Positions 1-9,500 of a stretch of 64,000 nt of DNA are shown here, in pieces. This stretch comes from CAZKBP01 sp964551015. Lineage in GTDB: Bacteria; Bacteroidota; Bacteroidia; Cytophagales; Microscillaceae. Every line of letters starts with the position of its first letter. Position 1 is the first letter of the stretch. The notes beneath the pieces are model-generated. The model saw only the letters and a program-made list of their open reading frames with translations. It searched no databases and had not been told where the DNA came from. The stretch is taken from the NCBI GenBank assembly GCA_964551015.1, contig CAZKBP010000005.1, forward strand, positions 124,001-188,000, in the 5' to 3' direction. A program made the translations under genes and the position numbers.

Positions 1-741
1 GACAGATTCTTCGTGTGTCGTGTAGGGCAGGTTTTCACCTAATAAAAAATAAATATAAGCATCTAGCTTGCGGCGAGCTACCTCGGAAGAGTCTTGTAAT
101 TTGAGCGTGCCCGAAGCTGTGTTGCGTGGGTTGGCGTAAAGGTCTTTCCCTGCTTCGGCGCGGGCTTCATTGAGTTGCTCGAACACGCGGTTGGGCATAA
201 ACACTTCGCCCCTTGCTTCAAAACGTTCGGGTAGATCGGGGTGGTCAATACGAAGCGGAATACTGCGGATGGTCTTTGCGTTGGGCGTGATATCATCTCC
301 CTGCACCCCGTCACCTCGGGTGACGGCTCTCAACAATTGTCCCTGCTCATAAATCAGGCTGATTGAAACGCCGTCAAACTTGAGTTCGCAGATATAGTTT
401 AACTCTTTTTCTTCAACACCCTCTTCGGTCAGTATTTTTTTGACCCGTTTATCAAAATCCAACAAGTCTTCTTGGGAGTAGGTATTGCCTAGCGAAAGCA
501 TGGGGTATTGGTGCTGTACCGTGGGAAAATCCTTGCTGATGGTGCCGCCCACGCGCTGGGTGGGAGAGTCATTTCGTTTGAATTGGGGAAATTTTTCCTC
601 GAGCTCGATCAATTCGTTGAGCAATTGGTCGAATTCGTAATCAGAAATTTCTGAGGTATTTTCCTGATAATACTGGTGATTGTAGTAAGTGATTTTTTCA
701 CTTAGTTCGTTGATTTTTTTTTCAGCTTCTGATGGATTCAT
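1..741 (-). CDS. ligA: NAD-dependent DNA ligase, N-terminal part (cut by window edge)
   Basis: The frame opens at an ATG at 741 and runs off the left end of the window, giving the first 247 residues. It begins MNPSEAEKKINELSEKITYY, the Ia domain of bacterial LigA, with the conserved YY and SDYEFD segment. The adenylation motif ELKFDG places the AMP-accepting lysine at residue 121, followed by TRGDGVQGDD, ARGEVFMP and NPRNTASGTLK, all hallmarks of the nucleotidyltransferase domain. The family seals nicks with NAD+ during replication and repair in the cytoplasm. The C-terminal OB, zinc finger, HhH and BRCT domains lie outside the window, so completeness cannot be judged. It diverges from the esterase gene at 906; no promoter motif was recognised in the 164-base gap. 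Confidence 0.97.
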   Translation of the reverse strand, partial: MNPSEAEKKINELSEKITYYNHQYYQENTSEISDYEFDQLLNELIELEEKFPQFKRNDSPTQRVGGTISKDFPTVQHQYPMLSLGNTYSQEDLLDFDKRVKKILTEEGVEEKELNYICELKFDGVSISLIYEQGQLLRAVTRGDGVQGDDITPNAKTIRSIPLRIDHPDLPERFEARGEVFMPNRVFEQLNEARAEAGKDLYANPRNTASGTLKLQDSSEVARRKLDAYIYFLLGENLPYTTHEESV

Positions 742-905
742 GCTAGAGTAAGTCAGACAATGATTTTTAAATTTACAAAGAAAACCTATTCCTGGAAATA
801 ATTCTCTTCAAGGAAGTGCAGGATTTGTAAAAACCAAGTTATTTTTACATCATGACTCCGATCAAATTTCATCCCTAACCCTAACCCCATCAAACTTCCG
901 GTTCT

Positions 906-1424
906 ATGATTAATCTAATGTACATACACGGGTTACACTCCCAACCTCGTCTGGACAAAATCGCAATTTTAGAAAGATATTCAGATTCACTCTTTGCCCC
1001 TCATTTGGATTATGAAAATAATGCGAATCTATTCTCATATCTTCTGGAGGAGGCCAGAGAGCGAGAGATCAACTTCGTAGTGGGCAGTTCGGCAGGAGGA
1101 CTGATGGGCTATTGGTTGGGAAGGTATCTGGGTTGTACGACCATTTTATTTAATCCGGCTTTGGCTTTTTTCCAACAAAGAGGTGATTTGCACGAAATAG
1201 CAGATTTAGCTCCCCAAGATACGCATTATTACCACCAGATTGTGATCGGAGCCAAAGACGATGTAGTCGATCCACAAAGTACAGTGGCTTATCTGGAAGC
1301 ACAGGAATCGGAACAAAACTACAGGTATGAAATCCGCGAAAACCTAGGGCATCGCATTGATATAGAGACCTTTGCTTATGCGTGCGAGCAGTACCTTGAT
1401 CTCAACCCAAATGCCAAAGATTGA
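906..1424 (+). CDS. YqiA/YcfP-type alpha/beta hydrolase
   Basis: A 172-residue cytoplasmic hydrolase. MYIHGLHSQP near the N-terminus is the typical oxyanion-side HG motif, GSSAGG (about residues 59-64) is the nucleophile elbow with the catalytic serine, KDDVVDP supplies an acidic residue and GHRID near the C-terminus the histidine. Size and motif order fit the small UPF0227/YqiA esterase group; the substrate is unknown. The stop overlaps the TTG start of the following glycosyltransferase (TTGA at 1421-1424), so the two are probably translationally coupled. A later ATG at 921 would also keep the HG motif, so the start is not certain. Confidence 0.82.
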   Translation: MINLMYIHGLHSQPRLDKIAILERYSDSLFAPHLDYENNANLFSYLLEEAREREINFVVGSSAGGLMGYWLGRYLGCTTILFNPALAFFQQRGDLHEIADLAPQDTHYYHQIVIGAKDDVVDPQSTVAYLEAQESEQNYRYEIRENLGHRIDIETFAYACEQYLDLNPNAKD

Positions 1425-2566
1425 ATCCTTTTTTCTCATTATTGATTACTTATCGGGATCGTCCGCTGGCAAATCTGGAACGCTGCTTGTGCTCGGTAGG
1501 CAGGCAAACTTTTACTGATTACGAACTAATCCTCGTAGATTACGGTAGTCAGCCACATTTTTCAGAGGGCGTACGTAAGATGGCCTCCTGTTTCTCTTTT
1601 GTACAATATCTTTATGTAGAAAGTAGAGGGTGGTTTTGGAATAAATCGCACGCGCTCAACCTTGCCTTGGGTCAGGCTTCTGGAACGTATGTAGTGCAGA
1701 TAGATGCTGACCTGATTTTTCCGAGCCATTTTTTAGAGAATATCCGCCAAGACCAGCTTGCAGAAGTAGTTCTCAATTACCAGTTTTTTTATTTACCCAA
1801 AGGTTTTCAGTCTTTTGATAAATTAGAATCTCAGCCAGACGAATGGCAAAAAAAATTACCTGCTTCTCAGAAATCAGCTACGGGAACCATCGTATGCGCC
1901 CGTGAGGCGATGCTCGCCACGGGTGGCTATGATCCTTTTTATCGAATTTGGGGCGTAGAGGATAGAGATCTAGTTTGGAGCCTAAAGCAGAGAAATATTT
2001 CTTTAAAGCGATGGAATAAAATACCTGTCTTTCATCAGTGGCATCCCGAGGCTAATTTAGAACTACCAAAGGGCTGGCTGGAAGTAGAAGAGTCTTATTT
2101 TGAAAATAAACAAAAGAACGGGACAGCCCCAAGAAAACTACCCGAAAAGTGGCCGACGCTCGCGCAAAGACCTGCATTGCAAAGGATACTGGATGGCAAG
2201 ATGAGAGCGTCCACCCTTACCTTCCAATTTACATTTCCCAAAGAAAAAGCCTGGACAGATTTCTCAAATAATTTCCAGAAGTTGGAGGCAGGAGAGATGA
2301 TTTACATTCAACAAGATTTCGGGGGTCTGCTGGTGGGCCAAAATTCTCGAGTTGGTCATTTCCTTAAAAAATGGAATGAATTGTTAGCCCGCTGGCGATT
2401 TTCTTATCGCTGGATCGATCTTGTTCATTACCATCAAGAGTGGATTACCTGGGCGGAGGCCAAAAGCTTTCTTTTTTACTTTATTTTAAATCACGAGGCC
2501 GAAATTGCCGATTACTATTGGGAAGAACAAGACGAACAAATTACCTTATTACTCATCAAAGGCTGA
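1421..2566 (+). CDS. Family 2 glycosyltransferase
   Basis: A 381-residue GT-A fold glycosyltransferase with no signal peptide or membrane helix. FFSLLITYRDRP, VGRQTFTDYELILVDYGS and NKSHALNLALG are the nucleotide-sugar-binding half; DADLIF carries the metal-binding DxD motif. CAREAMLATGGYDPFYRIWG with VEDRDLVWSL is the acceptor-side segment seen in the galactosyltransferase-like C-terminal domain (Glyco_transf_7C). The last ~130 residues are an unassigned extension. Translation appears to begin at TTG 1421, overlapping the stop of the upstream esterase by four bases; no in-frame ATG fits as well. The donor and acceptor cannot be told from sequence, but an adjacent sugar-nucleotide nucleotidyltransferase suggests polysaccharide or glycan work. 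Confidence 0.85.
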   Translation: MNPFFSLLITYRDRPLANLERCLCSVGRQTFTDYELILVDYGSQPHFSEGVRKMASCFSFVQYLYVESRGWFWNKSHALNLALGQASGTYVVQIDADLIFPSHFLENIRQDQLAEVVLNYQFFYLPKGFQSFDKLESQPDEWQKKLPASQKSATGTIVCAREAMLATGGYDPFYRIWGVEDRDLVWSLKQRNISLKRWNKIPVFHQWHPEANLELPKGWLEVEESYFENKQKNGTAPRKLPEKWPTLAQRPALQRILDGKMRASTLTFQFTFPKEKAWTDFSNNFQKLEAGEMIYIQQDFGGLLVGQNSRVGHFLKKWNELLARWRFSYRWIDLVHYHQEWITWAEAKSFLFYFILNHEAEIADYYWEEQDEQITLLLIKG

Positions 2567-2603
2567 AGAAGAAAAATCAAAAAACACTTAGCCAACCAAG
2601 CAA

Positions 2604-3602
2604 CTACTTCTCGAAGTTAATCTCCGTATTATCACCAATATTGAGGCTATGCACCAGCCCCCGGATGGAGGTATCGCTACCGATGATAGAGTGCTTGAGT
2701 ACCACGTCTTTCAGCTCACTGAAAGAGCCAATGATGGTATCGCTCACGATAGCACCTTTGATGATGGTATTTTCTCCGATGGCCACGTTGGGGCCGATGA
2801 TGGCATTTTCTATCTTACAGCCCTTCCCGATGCTAACCGGAGGGATGATGATGGTACGAGGAAAAGACCCTGGCTGCTCCAATTTATAATCTTGGGTATT
2901 CAGCAAAATGGCATTGGCTTCTAAGAGGGTTTCTTTTTTACCACAGTCAAACCAATTGTCCACTTGTACGGTGCGCATTTTTTCCCCGTGCTCGATCATG
3001 CGCATGAGCGCATCGGTCAGATAATATTCATTGTTAATTTTGACCTGATGCTGGATGATGTAGTCAATAGACTCGAGCAAAAGTGGCACGTTATGAAGTT
3101 TGTAAATGCCGACCAAGGCCAAGTTGGATTTTGGAATACGCGGCTTCTCGATGAGCTTATTAATAAAGCCATCCGTATTCATTTCGGCAATTCCGAATAG
3201 CAATGGATTCGCAACTTTTTTTACACCTAGAATAGAGTGAGGAGAGGCCAGCACGGACCTGAGGTCAAAACTAGCGATGGTATCACCTAATACAATCAAT
3301 ACCTGTTCTTCTTGCTGGATTAATTCTCGGCAGACCCATATGGCGTGAGCAGATCCTTCTCGGGGTTCTTGGGTAACAAACTCAATGTTAATATTTTTGT
3401 AGCGGGCACTAATGTAAGCCTCGATTTTATCCCCCAGGTAACCCAATACAAAAATAAAATCTTGCATCCCTCCTTCAATCAGTGCATCCACAATATGAGC
3501 TAGAATGGGCTTACCCGCAATAGGAACTAGCGTTTTGGGTTGGGTGTGGGTGTGAGGTCTAAGTTTAGAGCCAATACCAGCTACGGGGATAATTACTTTC
3601 AT
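2604..3602 (-). CDS. Sugar-phosphate nucleotidyltransferase with left-handed beta-helix tail
   Basis: 332 residues from ATG 3602; an upstream in-frame ATG at 3617 would add five residues ahead of the clear domain start MKVIIPVAGIGSKLRPHT. This is the G-x-G-x-x-LRP nucleotide-binding signature of NDP-sugar pyrophosphorylases, followed by KTLVPIAGKPIL and the acidic VLGDTI strand. After about residue 240, hexapeptide-type repeats (IGKGCKIENAIIGPNVAIGE and on) form a beta-helix, as in glucose-1-phosphate thymidylyl/uridylyl- and mannose-1-phosphate guanylyltransferases. It makes activated sugars for glycan synthesis; which sugar and nucleotide is undecided. A good Bacteroidota promoter lies at 3670-3699. 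It is convergent with the glycosyltransferase. Confidence 0.88.
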   Translation of the reverse strand: MKVIIPVAGIGSKLRPHTHTQPKTLVPIAGKPILAHIVDALIEGGMQDFIFVLGYLGDKIEAYISARYKNINIEFVTQEPREGSAHAIWVCRELIQQEEQVLIVLGDTIASFDLRSVLASPHSILGVKKVANPLLFGIAEMNTDGFINKLIEKPRIPKSNLALVGIYKLHNVPLLLESIDYIIQHQVKINNEYYLTDALMRMIEHGEKMRTVQVDNWFDCGKKETLLEANAILLNTQDYKLEQPGSFPRTIIIPPVSIGKGCKIENAIIGPNVAIGENTIIKGAIVSDTIIGSFSELKDVVLKHSIIGSDTSIRGLVHSLNIGDNTEINFEK

Positions 3603-3669
3603 CGCTAAAAATATCAATAATCCTTGAAAAAACGATTACTATGTTCATCAGAACACGTATGCCTACTCG

Positions 3670-3699
3670 CAAAGTTAAATAAATGGTTTTAATACCCAA
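3670..3699 (-). promoter_or_regulatory. Bacteroidota-type promoter for the nucleotidyltransferase
   Basis: On the minus strand TTG (3699-3697), a 19-base spacer and TAACTTTG (3677-3670) match the -33/-7 consensus TTG-N17-23-TAnnTTTG. The start codon at 3602 lies about 65 bases downstream, giving a leader of ordinary length. Confidence 0.65.
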
Positions 3700-4176
3700 C
3701 TCCAATTAGGGATGGATATAAAAGATGGACACGAATTGGTCGTTACTGGTTGAAATGCATATTTGAATACGCTTGATAACAGAAATGAAAATAAGATCGA
3801 GTACTGACTCCAAACTAATGGTTTTTCTGATAAAATTGGTAGAATATATTTATTTTTATAGCTAATTACTTAATATTGTTACTATTTACAAGATACCTCG
3901 ATAAGCTAAGCAAATAATCAGCTAAATCAGGATTTTATTAACTTGGATTCACACGAGAAAAAGTATCTATTCTCAATAATGTCCGTATGGAAGGAAGAGA
4001 CCCTGGTATGATATCAGAATAGGTGAAGCTTTTTTTGAATAATGGTCACCGTTCAAAATAATAAAGTTACATCAAGAAAAGTACACCTACATATTTCGTG
4101 AAATCTCTGCTTCTTTCACCAATTGACAGAAGCACCTTGGGGCACATAATGATGGAGTTAATGTAGTATAATCGAT
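3700..4176. other. AT-rich intergenic stretch before cheR
   Basis: About 480 bases without a convincing reading frame, RNA gene or repeat. It separates the divergent nucleotidyltransferase promoter from cheR. No TAnnTTTG match was found close to the cheR start, although the region is long enough to carry complex regulation of the block that follows. Confidence 0.6.
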
Positions 4177-5004
4177 ATGCAAGAAATAGAAATATCCCAA
4201 CTTCGCTCGCTCACCGAACTACTGAAGAGAAAGTATGATTACGACTTCTCGAATTATGCGATGTCTTCCTTTCGGAGAAGGATACAAAGGGTTCTGGAAA
4301 TTTATAAATTTTCTTCCTTTGAGGCTTTATCTGACAAGCTCAACACGGGTGACCATAAGTTTTTCCACGAATTCCTTTCGGAAATCACGGTCAATGTCAC
4401 CGAAATGTTCCGCGATCCCAGTTTCTGGGTAGACCTGAGAGAGAATATTTTGCCTGGTATTTTTGCAGAAAACAAAAATATCAGTATTTGGCACGCTGGT
4501 TGTTCCTCAGGAGAAGAAGTTTTCTCTATGGCAATTATCTTACATGAGATGGAGCTTCTGGATAAAGTCAGAATTGTCGCCACGGACATAGATACGGCCA
4601 TTTTGCAAAAAGCAAAAGAAGGAGTATACCCCATGAAAAATATGGAACTCAATGCTAAAAATTACGAGCGATCGAAAGGAACGCATACCCTAGAAAAATA
4701 CTACCGAGAGCATAACGGAAAGGCTTACTTGGATAAAAATCTGGTGAAAGACGTCGTTTTTAAGGAACATAACCTAGTTAGTGGGCCTGCTTTCTCCAAA
4801 TTTGACCTCATCTTGTGCCGTAATGTAATGATCTATTTTAACCAAGTGCTCCAAAATCAGGTACTTAAGGTTTTTCATGAAAGTCTTTTCAAATATAGTT
4901 ACTTGGCCGTTGGTTCCAAAGAGTCTCTGATCTGGTGCGAGATCGCAAATAAATTTGCAGTCGTGAATAACGAAGAAAAAATCTACAAAAAGATCAAAGA
5001 ATAA
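4177..5004 (+). CDS. cheR: CheR-type protein-glutamate O-methyltransferase
   Basis: 275 residues covering the full CheR family length. The N-terminal helical domain (SFRRRIQRVLEIYKF) and ITVNVTEMFRDPSFW are the receptor-recognition and linker segments; WHAGCSSGEEVFSMA (about residues 105-119) is the S-adenosylmethionine-binding loop, and DLILCRNVMIYF is the conserved C-terminal motif of the family. The known reaction is methylation of glutamates on chemoreceptors. No chemoreceptor, CheA, CheW or CheY gene is in the window, so its target is unclear. It opens a co-directional block with CheB-like, GAF, SpoIIE, SiaB and SiaC genes; the CheB-like gene starts 22 bases after its stop. Confidence 0.95.
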   Translation: MQEIEISQLRSLTELLKRKYDYDFSNYAMSSFRRRIQRVLEIYKFSSFEALSDKLNTGDHKFFHEFLSEITVNVTEMFRDPSFWVDLRENILPGIFAENKNISIWHAGCSSGEEVFSMAIILHEMELLDKVRIVATDIDTAILQKAKEGVYPMKNMELNAKNYERSKGTHTLEKYYREHNGKAYLDKNLVKDVVFKEHNLVSGPAFSKFDLILCRNVMIYFNQVLQNQVLKVFHESLFKYSYLAVGSKESLIWCEIANKFAVVNNEEKIYKKIKE

Positions 5005-5026
5005 ATCTATTCTCCCTCTCTTGACC

Positions 5027-5629
5027 ATGAACCGATTTAAGATAGATCAAAGTTACAAAGCAATCGTGATGGGTGGCTCCGCGGGTAGTTTTCAGGTAAT
5101 TAGCAAAATCCTCAGTAGTCTGCCCTCAGATTTCGAACTGCCCATCATGATGTGCTTGCATCGGCTAAGACACGTCCGCAATGGTTTCGTGGAGGCACTC
5201 AATATCAAAAGCACGATCAATATCCAAGAACCCTTGGATAAAGAATCGATCAAAAGAGGGAAAATCTATCTAGCTCCCGCTAATTATCACCTCTCGGTAG
5301 AGTTAGGCAATACTTTTGCTTTGACCACAGAGGGACTCGTGAATAACTCCCGACCTTCTATCGATATTATGCTGCAAACCGCAGCCTACGCCTATCGCCA
5401 GAAGCTTGTAGGAGTGCTACTTTCCGGAGCTAATAAAGACGGAGCTTACGGAATGCAAAAAATAAAAGAGAAAGGAGGATTGACCATTGTACAAGATCCC
5501 AAAGAATGCTTGATCGATACAATGCCCGCCTCTGCCATTAAAATCACACCCATAGATCATGTGTTAAAAGTGGACGCCATCGTGGATTTTCTCTTGCAAT
5601 TAGACAAAAAGGTTAAATCAGATTCTTAA
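5027..5629 (+). CDS. cheB: CheB-type methylesterase without receiver domain
   Basis: 200 residues from ATG 5027 (a TTG two codons upstream is possible). It is only the catalytic domain of CheB. The expected serine-histidine-aspartate triad is visible: GGSAGSFQ at about residues 11-18, MCLHRLRH at about 38-45 and LLSGANKDGAYGM at about 126-138. The usual N-terminal response-regulator domain is missing, so phosphorylation by CheA cannot regulate it. CheB hydrolyses glutamyl methyl esters and thus opposes the CheR made by the gene just upstream. The next gene starts 14 bases after its stop, so all three are probably co-transcribed. Confidence 0.93.
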   Translation: MNRFKIDQSYKAIVMGGSAGSFQVISKILSSLPSDFELPIMMCLHRLRHVRNGFVEALNIKSTINIQEPLDKESIKRGKIYLAPANYHLSVELGNTFALTTEGLVNNSRPSIDIMLQTAAYAYRQKLVGVLLSGANKDGAYGMQKIKEKGGLTIVQDPKECLIDTMPASAIKITPIDHVLKVDAIVDFLLQLDKKVKSDS

Positions 5630-5643
5630 ACTAGGCATTGTTG

Positions 5644-6465
5644 ATGAAGTCGGTCTACAAGATAATAGGAATTATTGCCTTCGCTATTTATTTGTTACTC
5701 CTCGTTTATATAGGATATAAACTCCTATTAGATGATACCCTTACCCAAAAAATATACACGGTAGCACCCGAAGCTGCCCAGTTATTTATAGCGATGATCG
5801 CGGTTAGTTTCTTAGGATTACTCTTTTCACTGTTGGGCGCCAACGACAACGTGGACGTGATCTATGTCAAACCACCAGAAAGTGGCTCCTCCTCAACCAC
5901 ACAGAACCACGTTCAAAATAACCATCAATCCAATCATCAAGGCGACTACGTAAGTGAAACCCTCAACTCTTCTGCCTCGGTAAGGATTATCGAGGAAGTC
6001 ATCTTGTCAAATCAATTCAACAAAAAACAATTGCTCGAGAAGCTACTGCAAAAAATCTGCGACCAAGTCGAGGCCGCCGTGGGAGCTATCTATATCACCA
6101 AATTGATCGAAGAAACCCGCAAATTAGAAATGGTGGTAAGCTATGCCTATTATCACAGCCAAGAACAAGTACCCAACTATGAATTTGGGCAAGGATTAGT
6201 GGGGCAAGTAGCCAAGAATGCTAAACCAATTATCCTCAATGCTGTCCCCAAAGGCTACATCGAGGTGGTTTCTGGCCTAGGGACAGCCTCTCCCTCGCAT
6301 TTGGTCATTTTTCCGGTCAAAAATGAGGAAGAAGAAGTGCTGGGCGTTATTGAAATTGCCTCTTTTCGAAATTTCAACGAAAAGGATCATCTCTTTTTGA
6401 GGGATGTGGCATTACTTTTGGCGAAGGAAATAGAGACAAACGAATACTATAATTTGAGCTTATAA
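5644..6465 (+). CDS. Membrane-anchored GAF-domain protein
   Basis: 273 residues from ATG 5644. Two hydrophobic helices at about residues 5-25 and 42-62 anchor the protein; a Ser/Asn/Gln-rich linker with NHQSNHQGDY follows, then a GAF domain at about 115-268. The GAF contains FGQGLVGQVAKNAKPIIL and PVKNEEEEVLGVIEIASF. This domain resembles the GAF of the large sensor encoded next (FAEGLIGQAAVEQDTIV), so both may bind similar ligands or dimerise. No output domain is present; I infer an accessory sensor or scaffold for the neighbouring phosphatase. It lies 14 bases after cheB. Confidence 0.85.
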   Translation: MKSVYKIIGIIAFAIYLLLLVYIGYKLLLDDTLTQKIYTVAPEAAQLFIAMIAVSFLGLLFSLLGANDNVDVIYVKPPESGSSSTTQNHVQNNHQSNHQGDYVSETLNSSASVRIIEEVILSNQFNKKQLLEKLLQKICDQVEAAVGAIYITKLIEETRKLEMVVSYAYYHSQEQVPNYEFGQGLVGQVAKNAKPIILNAVPKGYIEVVSGLGTASPSHLVIFPVKNEEEEVLGVIEIASFRNFNEKDHLFLRDVALLLAKEIETNEYYNLSL

Positions 6466-6559
6466 TTTGATCCCGAAGCAAGGCCAGTGAGCACGAAAAT
6501 CTTGAAAAAAGAACGCACAAACGAAAACTCACAACGGTCAACTACACGAACAAGTGTTT

Positions 6560-9500
6560 ATGGCGAATAAATTAAAAATGAATATCGGTCTAAAGATTAC
6601 ACTCCTCATTATCTCACAGGTGATCGTGGCAGTATTTGTAATCAGTACCATTGCATTTTTTTTCCACCAAAAAGAAATCCAAAAGCGCTATCAAGAGTCC
6701 TTAGAAGTGATGACCAATCTCAAGGCTCAGGAGATCGGAAGCTTTTTTGAGAAAGTAAAATCTACCCTCGAGTTTAGTACCCAATTGCAGGTCGTGAGAG
6801 ATAAACTAACCCGAGAGGAGATTACCCTGCCCTTAGCGCCCGAACCCGACCTTACGTTGCCTCCTCAGGGCGAGCCCACCCCTGTTGTTGGTCGACAAGA
6901 TTCTCTAGCACTAAACCTAAACCGAGGGGATTCTTTGAGAGAAGCCCTGGAATCTCTCATCCAAAAACCAGATCCCGCTTTATTGGGGCAAAGCGAAAAT
7001 TTGGAAGACCTCTCCAACGAACTGCTCAATAACTTTGAGATCATTAATATCTACCTGACCGACCGGCAAGGCAATTTGCTCTTTATCAAGGGAGCAAATG
7101 AAAGCCGTAATTTAAAAGGCCAAAACTTCAGCGTTATCGACCAAGATGCCAATACCATCACCGTGGGGCGCGATTCTATCTATTTTAGTAACGTTATTTT
7201 TGATAATGATACCACTATCATCAACGCGGCCAATACCAAGTACATTAAGCATATGTTGGTTTCGGCTCCTGTCAAAAATCAACGAGACGAACTACTCGGG
7301 GTGCTGAGTTTTGATGTAGACCTTAGCTATATCTACCATATAAGTGCCGATACCACAGGATTGGCTCGTACGGGCGAAATCCGCCTTACCAAATATCTAG
7401 GCAATCGTATCCTCTTTCTCAATCCCAAGAGAGAGCAGTTTTTTGGCGATTTTATCAATACGCGTAACCTGCCCATTATGAAAGAGCGTGGGCGCGCTTT
7501 TTCGGAGTCAGCACGGGGCGAAGTTGGTCAAGGGATGAGCTTGGACGAAAATGGAAAAGCTATTCTAGCCGCTTGGCGACCCGTACCCGTGGTAGATTGG
7601 GGAATTACCATTCAAATGGATAGAGACGAGGTCTTTAGCTCGGTAAACTACCTATTTTGGTACTTAGGGCTGGGCGCACTTGGCGTAGTAGGTATCTCCC
7701 TTTTGTTAGGGATTGTTTTCTCAAAAGTGTTGGTCAGGCCACTCAAAAAACTCAGAGAAGTGATTAACCTACTGGCGCAGGGTATACTTCCCGAAAAAGT
7801 AGCCAGCACTTCTAATGATGAAATTGGTGAGATGACCGACAAACTGAATGATCTTGCCGAAAAAACCAAACAAACTGCCAATTTTGCTAACCACATCGGT
7901 CGTGGCGAATTTGAAACCTATTTCCAACCTCTGAGCGAACAAGATACGCTCGGCCAATCCTTACTCGCGATGCGTGATAGTATTCAAGAGTCAGCCGAGC
8001 GAGACGATGAAAGAAATTGGATCGTAACGGGGATGGCCGAAATTGGAGATATCCTGCCCTCTATTACCACCATTGGAGGGCTAGGAGAGCTGGTCTGCGA
8101 ATATATAACCAATAAAATCGGAGCCGTACAAGGAGCTTTTTACACGGTGAATGATGATGATAAGGAAAATCCAATCATCGAGATGAACGCCAGCTACGCT
8201 TACAACAAGAAAAAATATCTTCAGGCTGAATTTAAATTTGCCGAAGGCTTGATCGGACAAGCCGCCGTAGAGCAAGATACCATCGTGCGTACAGAAATTC
8301 CAGAGGACTACATGACCATTAGCTCAGGAATCTTGGGCGACCGCAAGCCCAAGTGTATTCTGATTACGCCACTCATTACCAACGAGCGAGTCTATGGAGT
8401 CTTGGAGTTTGCAGGCTTTGAGAAGTTCGGCCATAGAGAAATTGACTTCGTCAAAGAAATCAGTGAGATTATCGCCCGAACCGTTTTTAATATTAAAGTC
8501 AAAGAAAATACCGAAAGACTCTTACGAGAATCACAAAAAATGGGTAGCGAACTCCGAGTACAGCAAGAAGTACTTCGGCAAAACGCGGAGGAAATGGAAG
8601 CCACCCAAGAAGAACTCCAAAGAACCAACAAGGAGCTAGAAAATCAAATCCGAGAGGTACAACGGGCTACCGACCGTACCCGACTCCTCTTAGAAAATGC
8701 CTCCGAGGTAATTACCATCTACGAAGCAGACGCCACCATCCGTTATATTAGCCCCTCTGTGGAGAAAATCCTCGGCTATACCCAGGAAGAGATGAATGGT
8801 ATCCGAGATATTGCCTATGTACATCCTGACGGAGTGGAAGCCTACGAGCAAATGTTTAAAGACCTCGTAGATAAGCCCGATGAAAAAGTAACCATTGAAT
8901 TTAGCTACCAAACCAAATCAGGAGAAAGAATCTGGCTGGAAGCAACGGGAACCAACCTGCTGAGCGACCCCGCTATCCAAGGAATCGTCCTCAATATGCG
9001 TGATATTACCGAGCGTCGTGCTGCCGAAAGAGAGCAAAGACTCAGAGGTCAGATGCAGGCACTCTCTGAAAACTCCCCTGATTTGATTACCCGTATTTCT
9101 CGTGAGGGAACCGTTTTTTACATTAACCCTACCATTGAAACTTACACGGGTAAGAACAAAGAGAAATATCTCCAAAAACACATCAAAGAGATAGACCTCG
9201 CCAAAGATATTCTGGACTCCTGGAACGACATTATCAAAGATGTCATTACCAAAAACCAGAAGATTAATCTGGATATGGATTTCCCCTCTATTATGGGAGA
9301 GCGCGTGATGCAGGTAAATGCCATCCCTGAGTATAATGACCAAAACACCTTAGAATCAGTCCTGATTGTTTCTCACGACATTACCGAACGGAAGATCATC
9401 GAGCTGGAAATCTCGCAAAAAAACCGCAAGATTACAGAAAGTATCAACTATGCTAAGCGAATTCAGGAAGCAATCTTACCTGACACAAACTACATCCGCC

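Noticed and set aside
2440..3200. Plus-strand frames opposite the nucleotidyltransferase and across the glycosyltransferase end
   Set aside because: They overlap well-supported genes on the other strand or frame and mirror their repeats; no independent coding signal.
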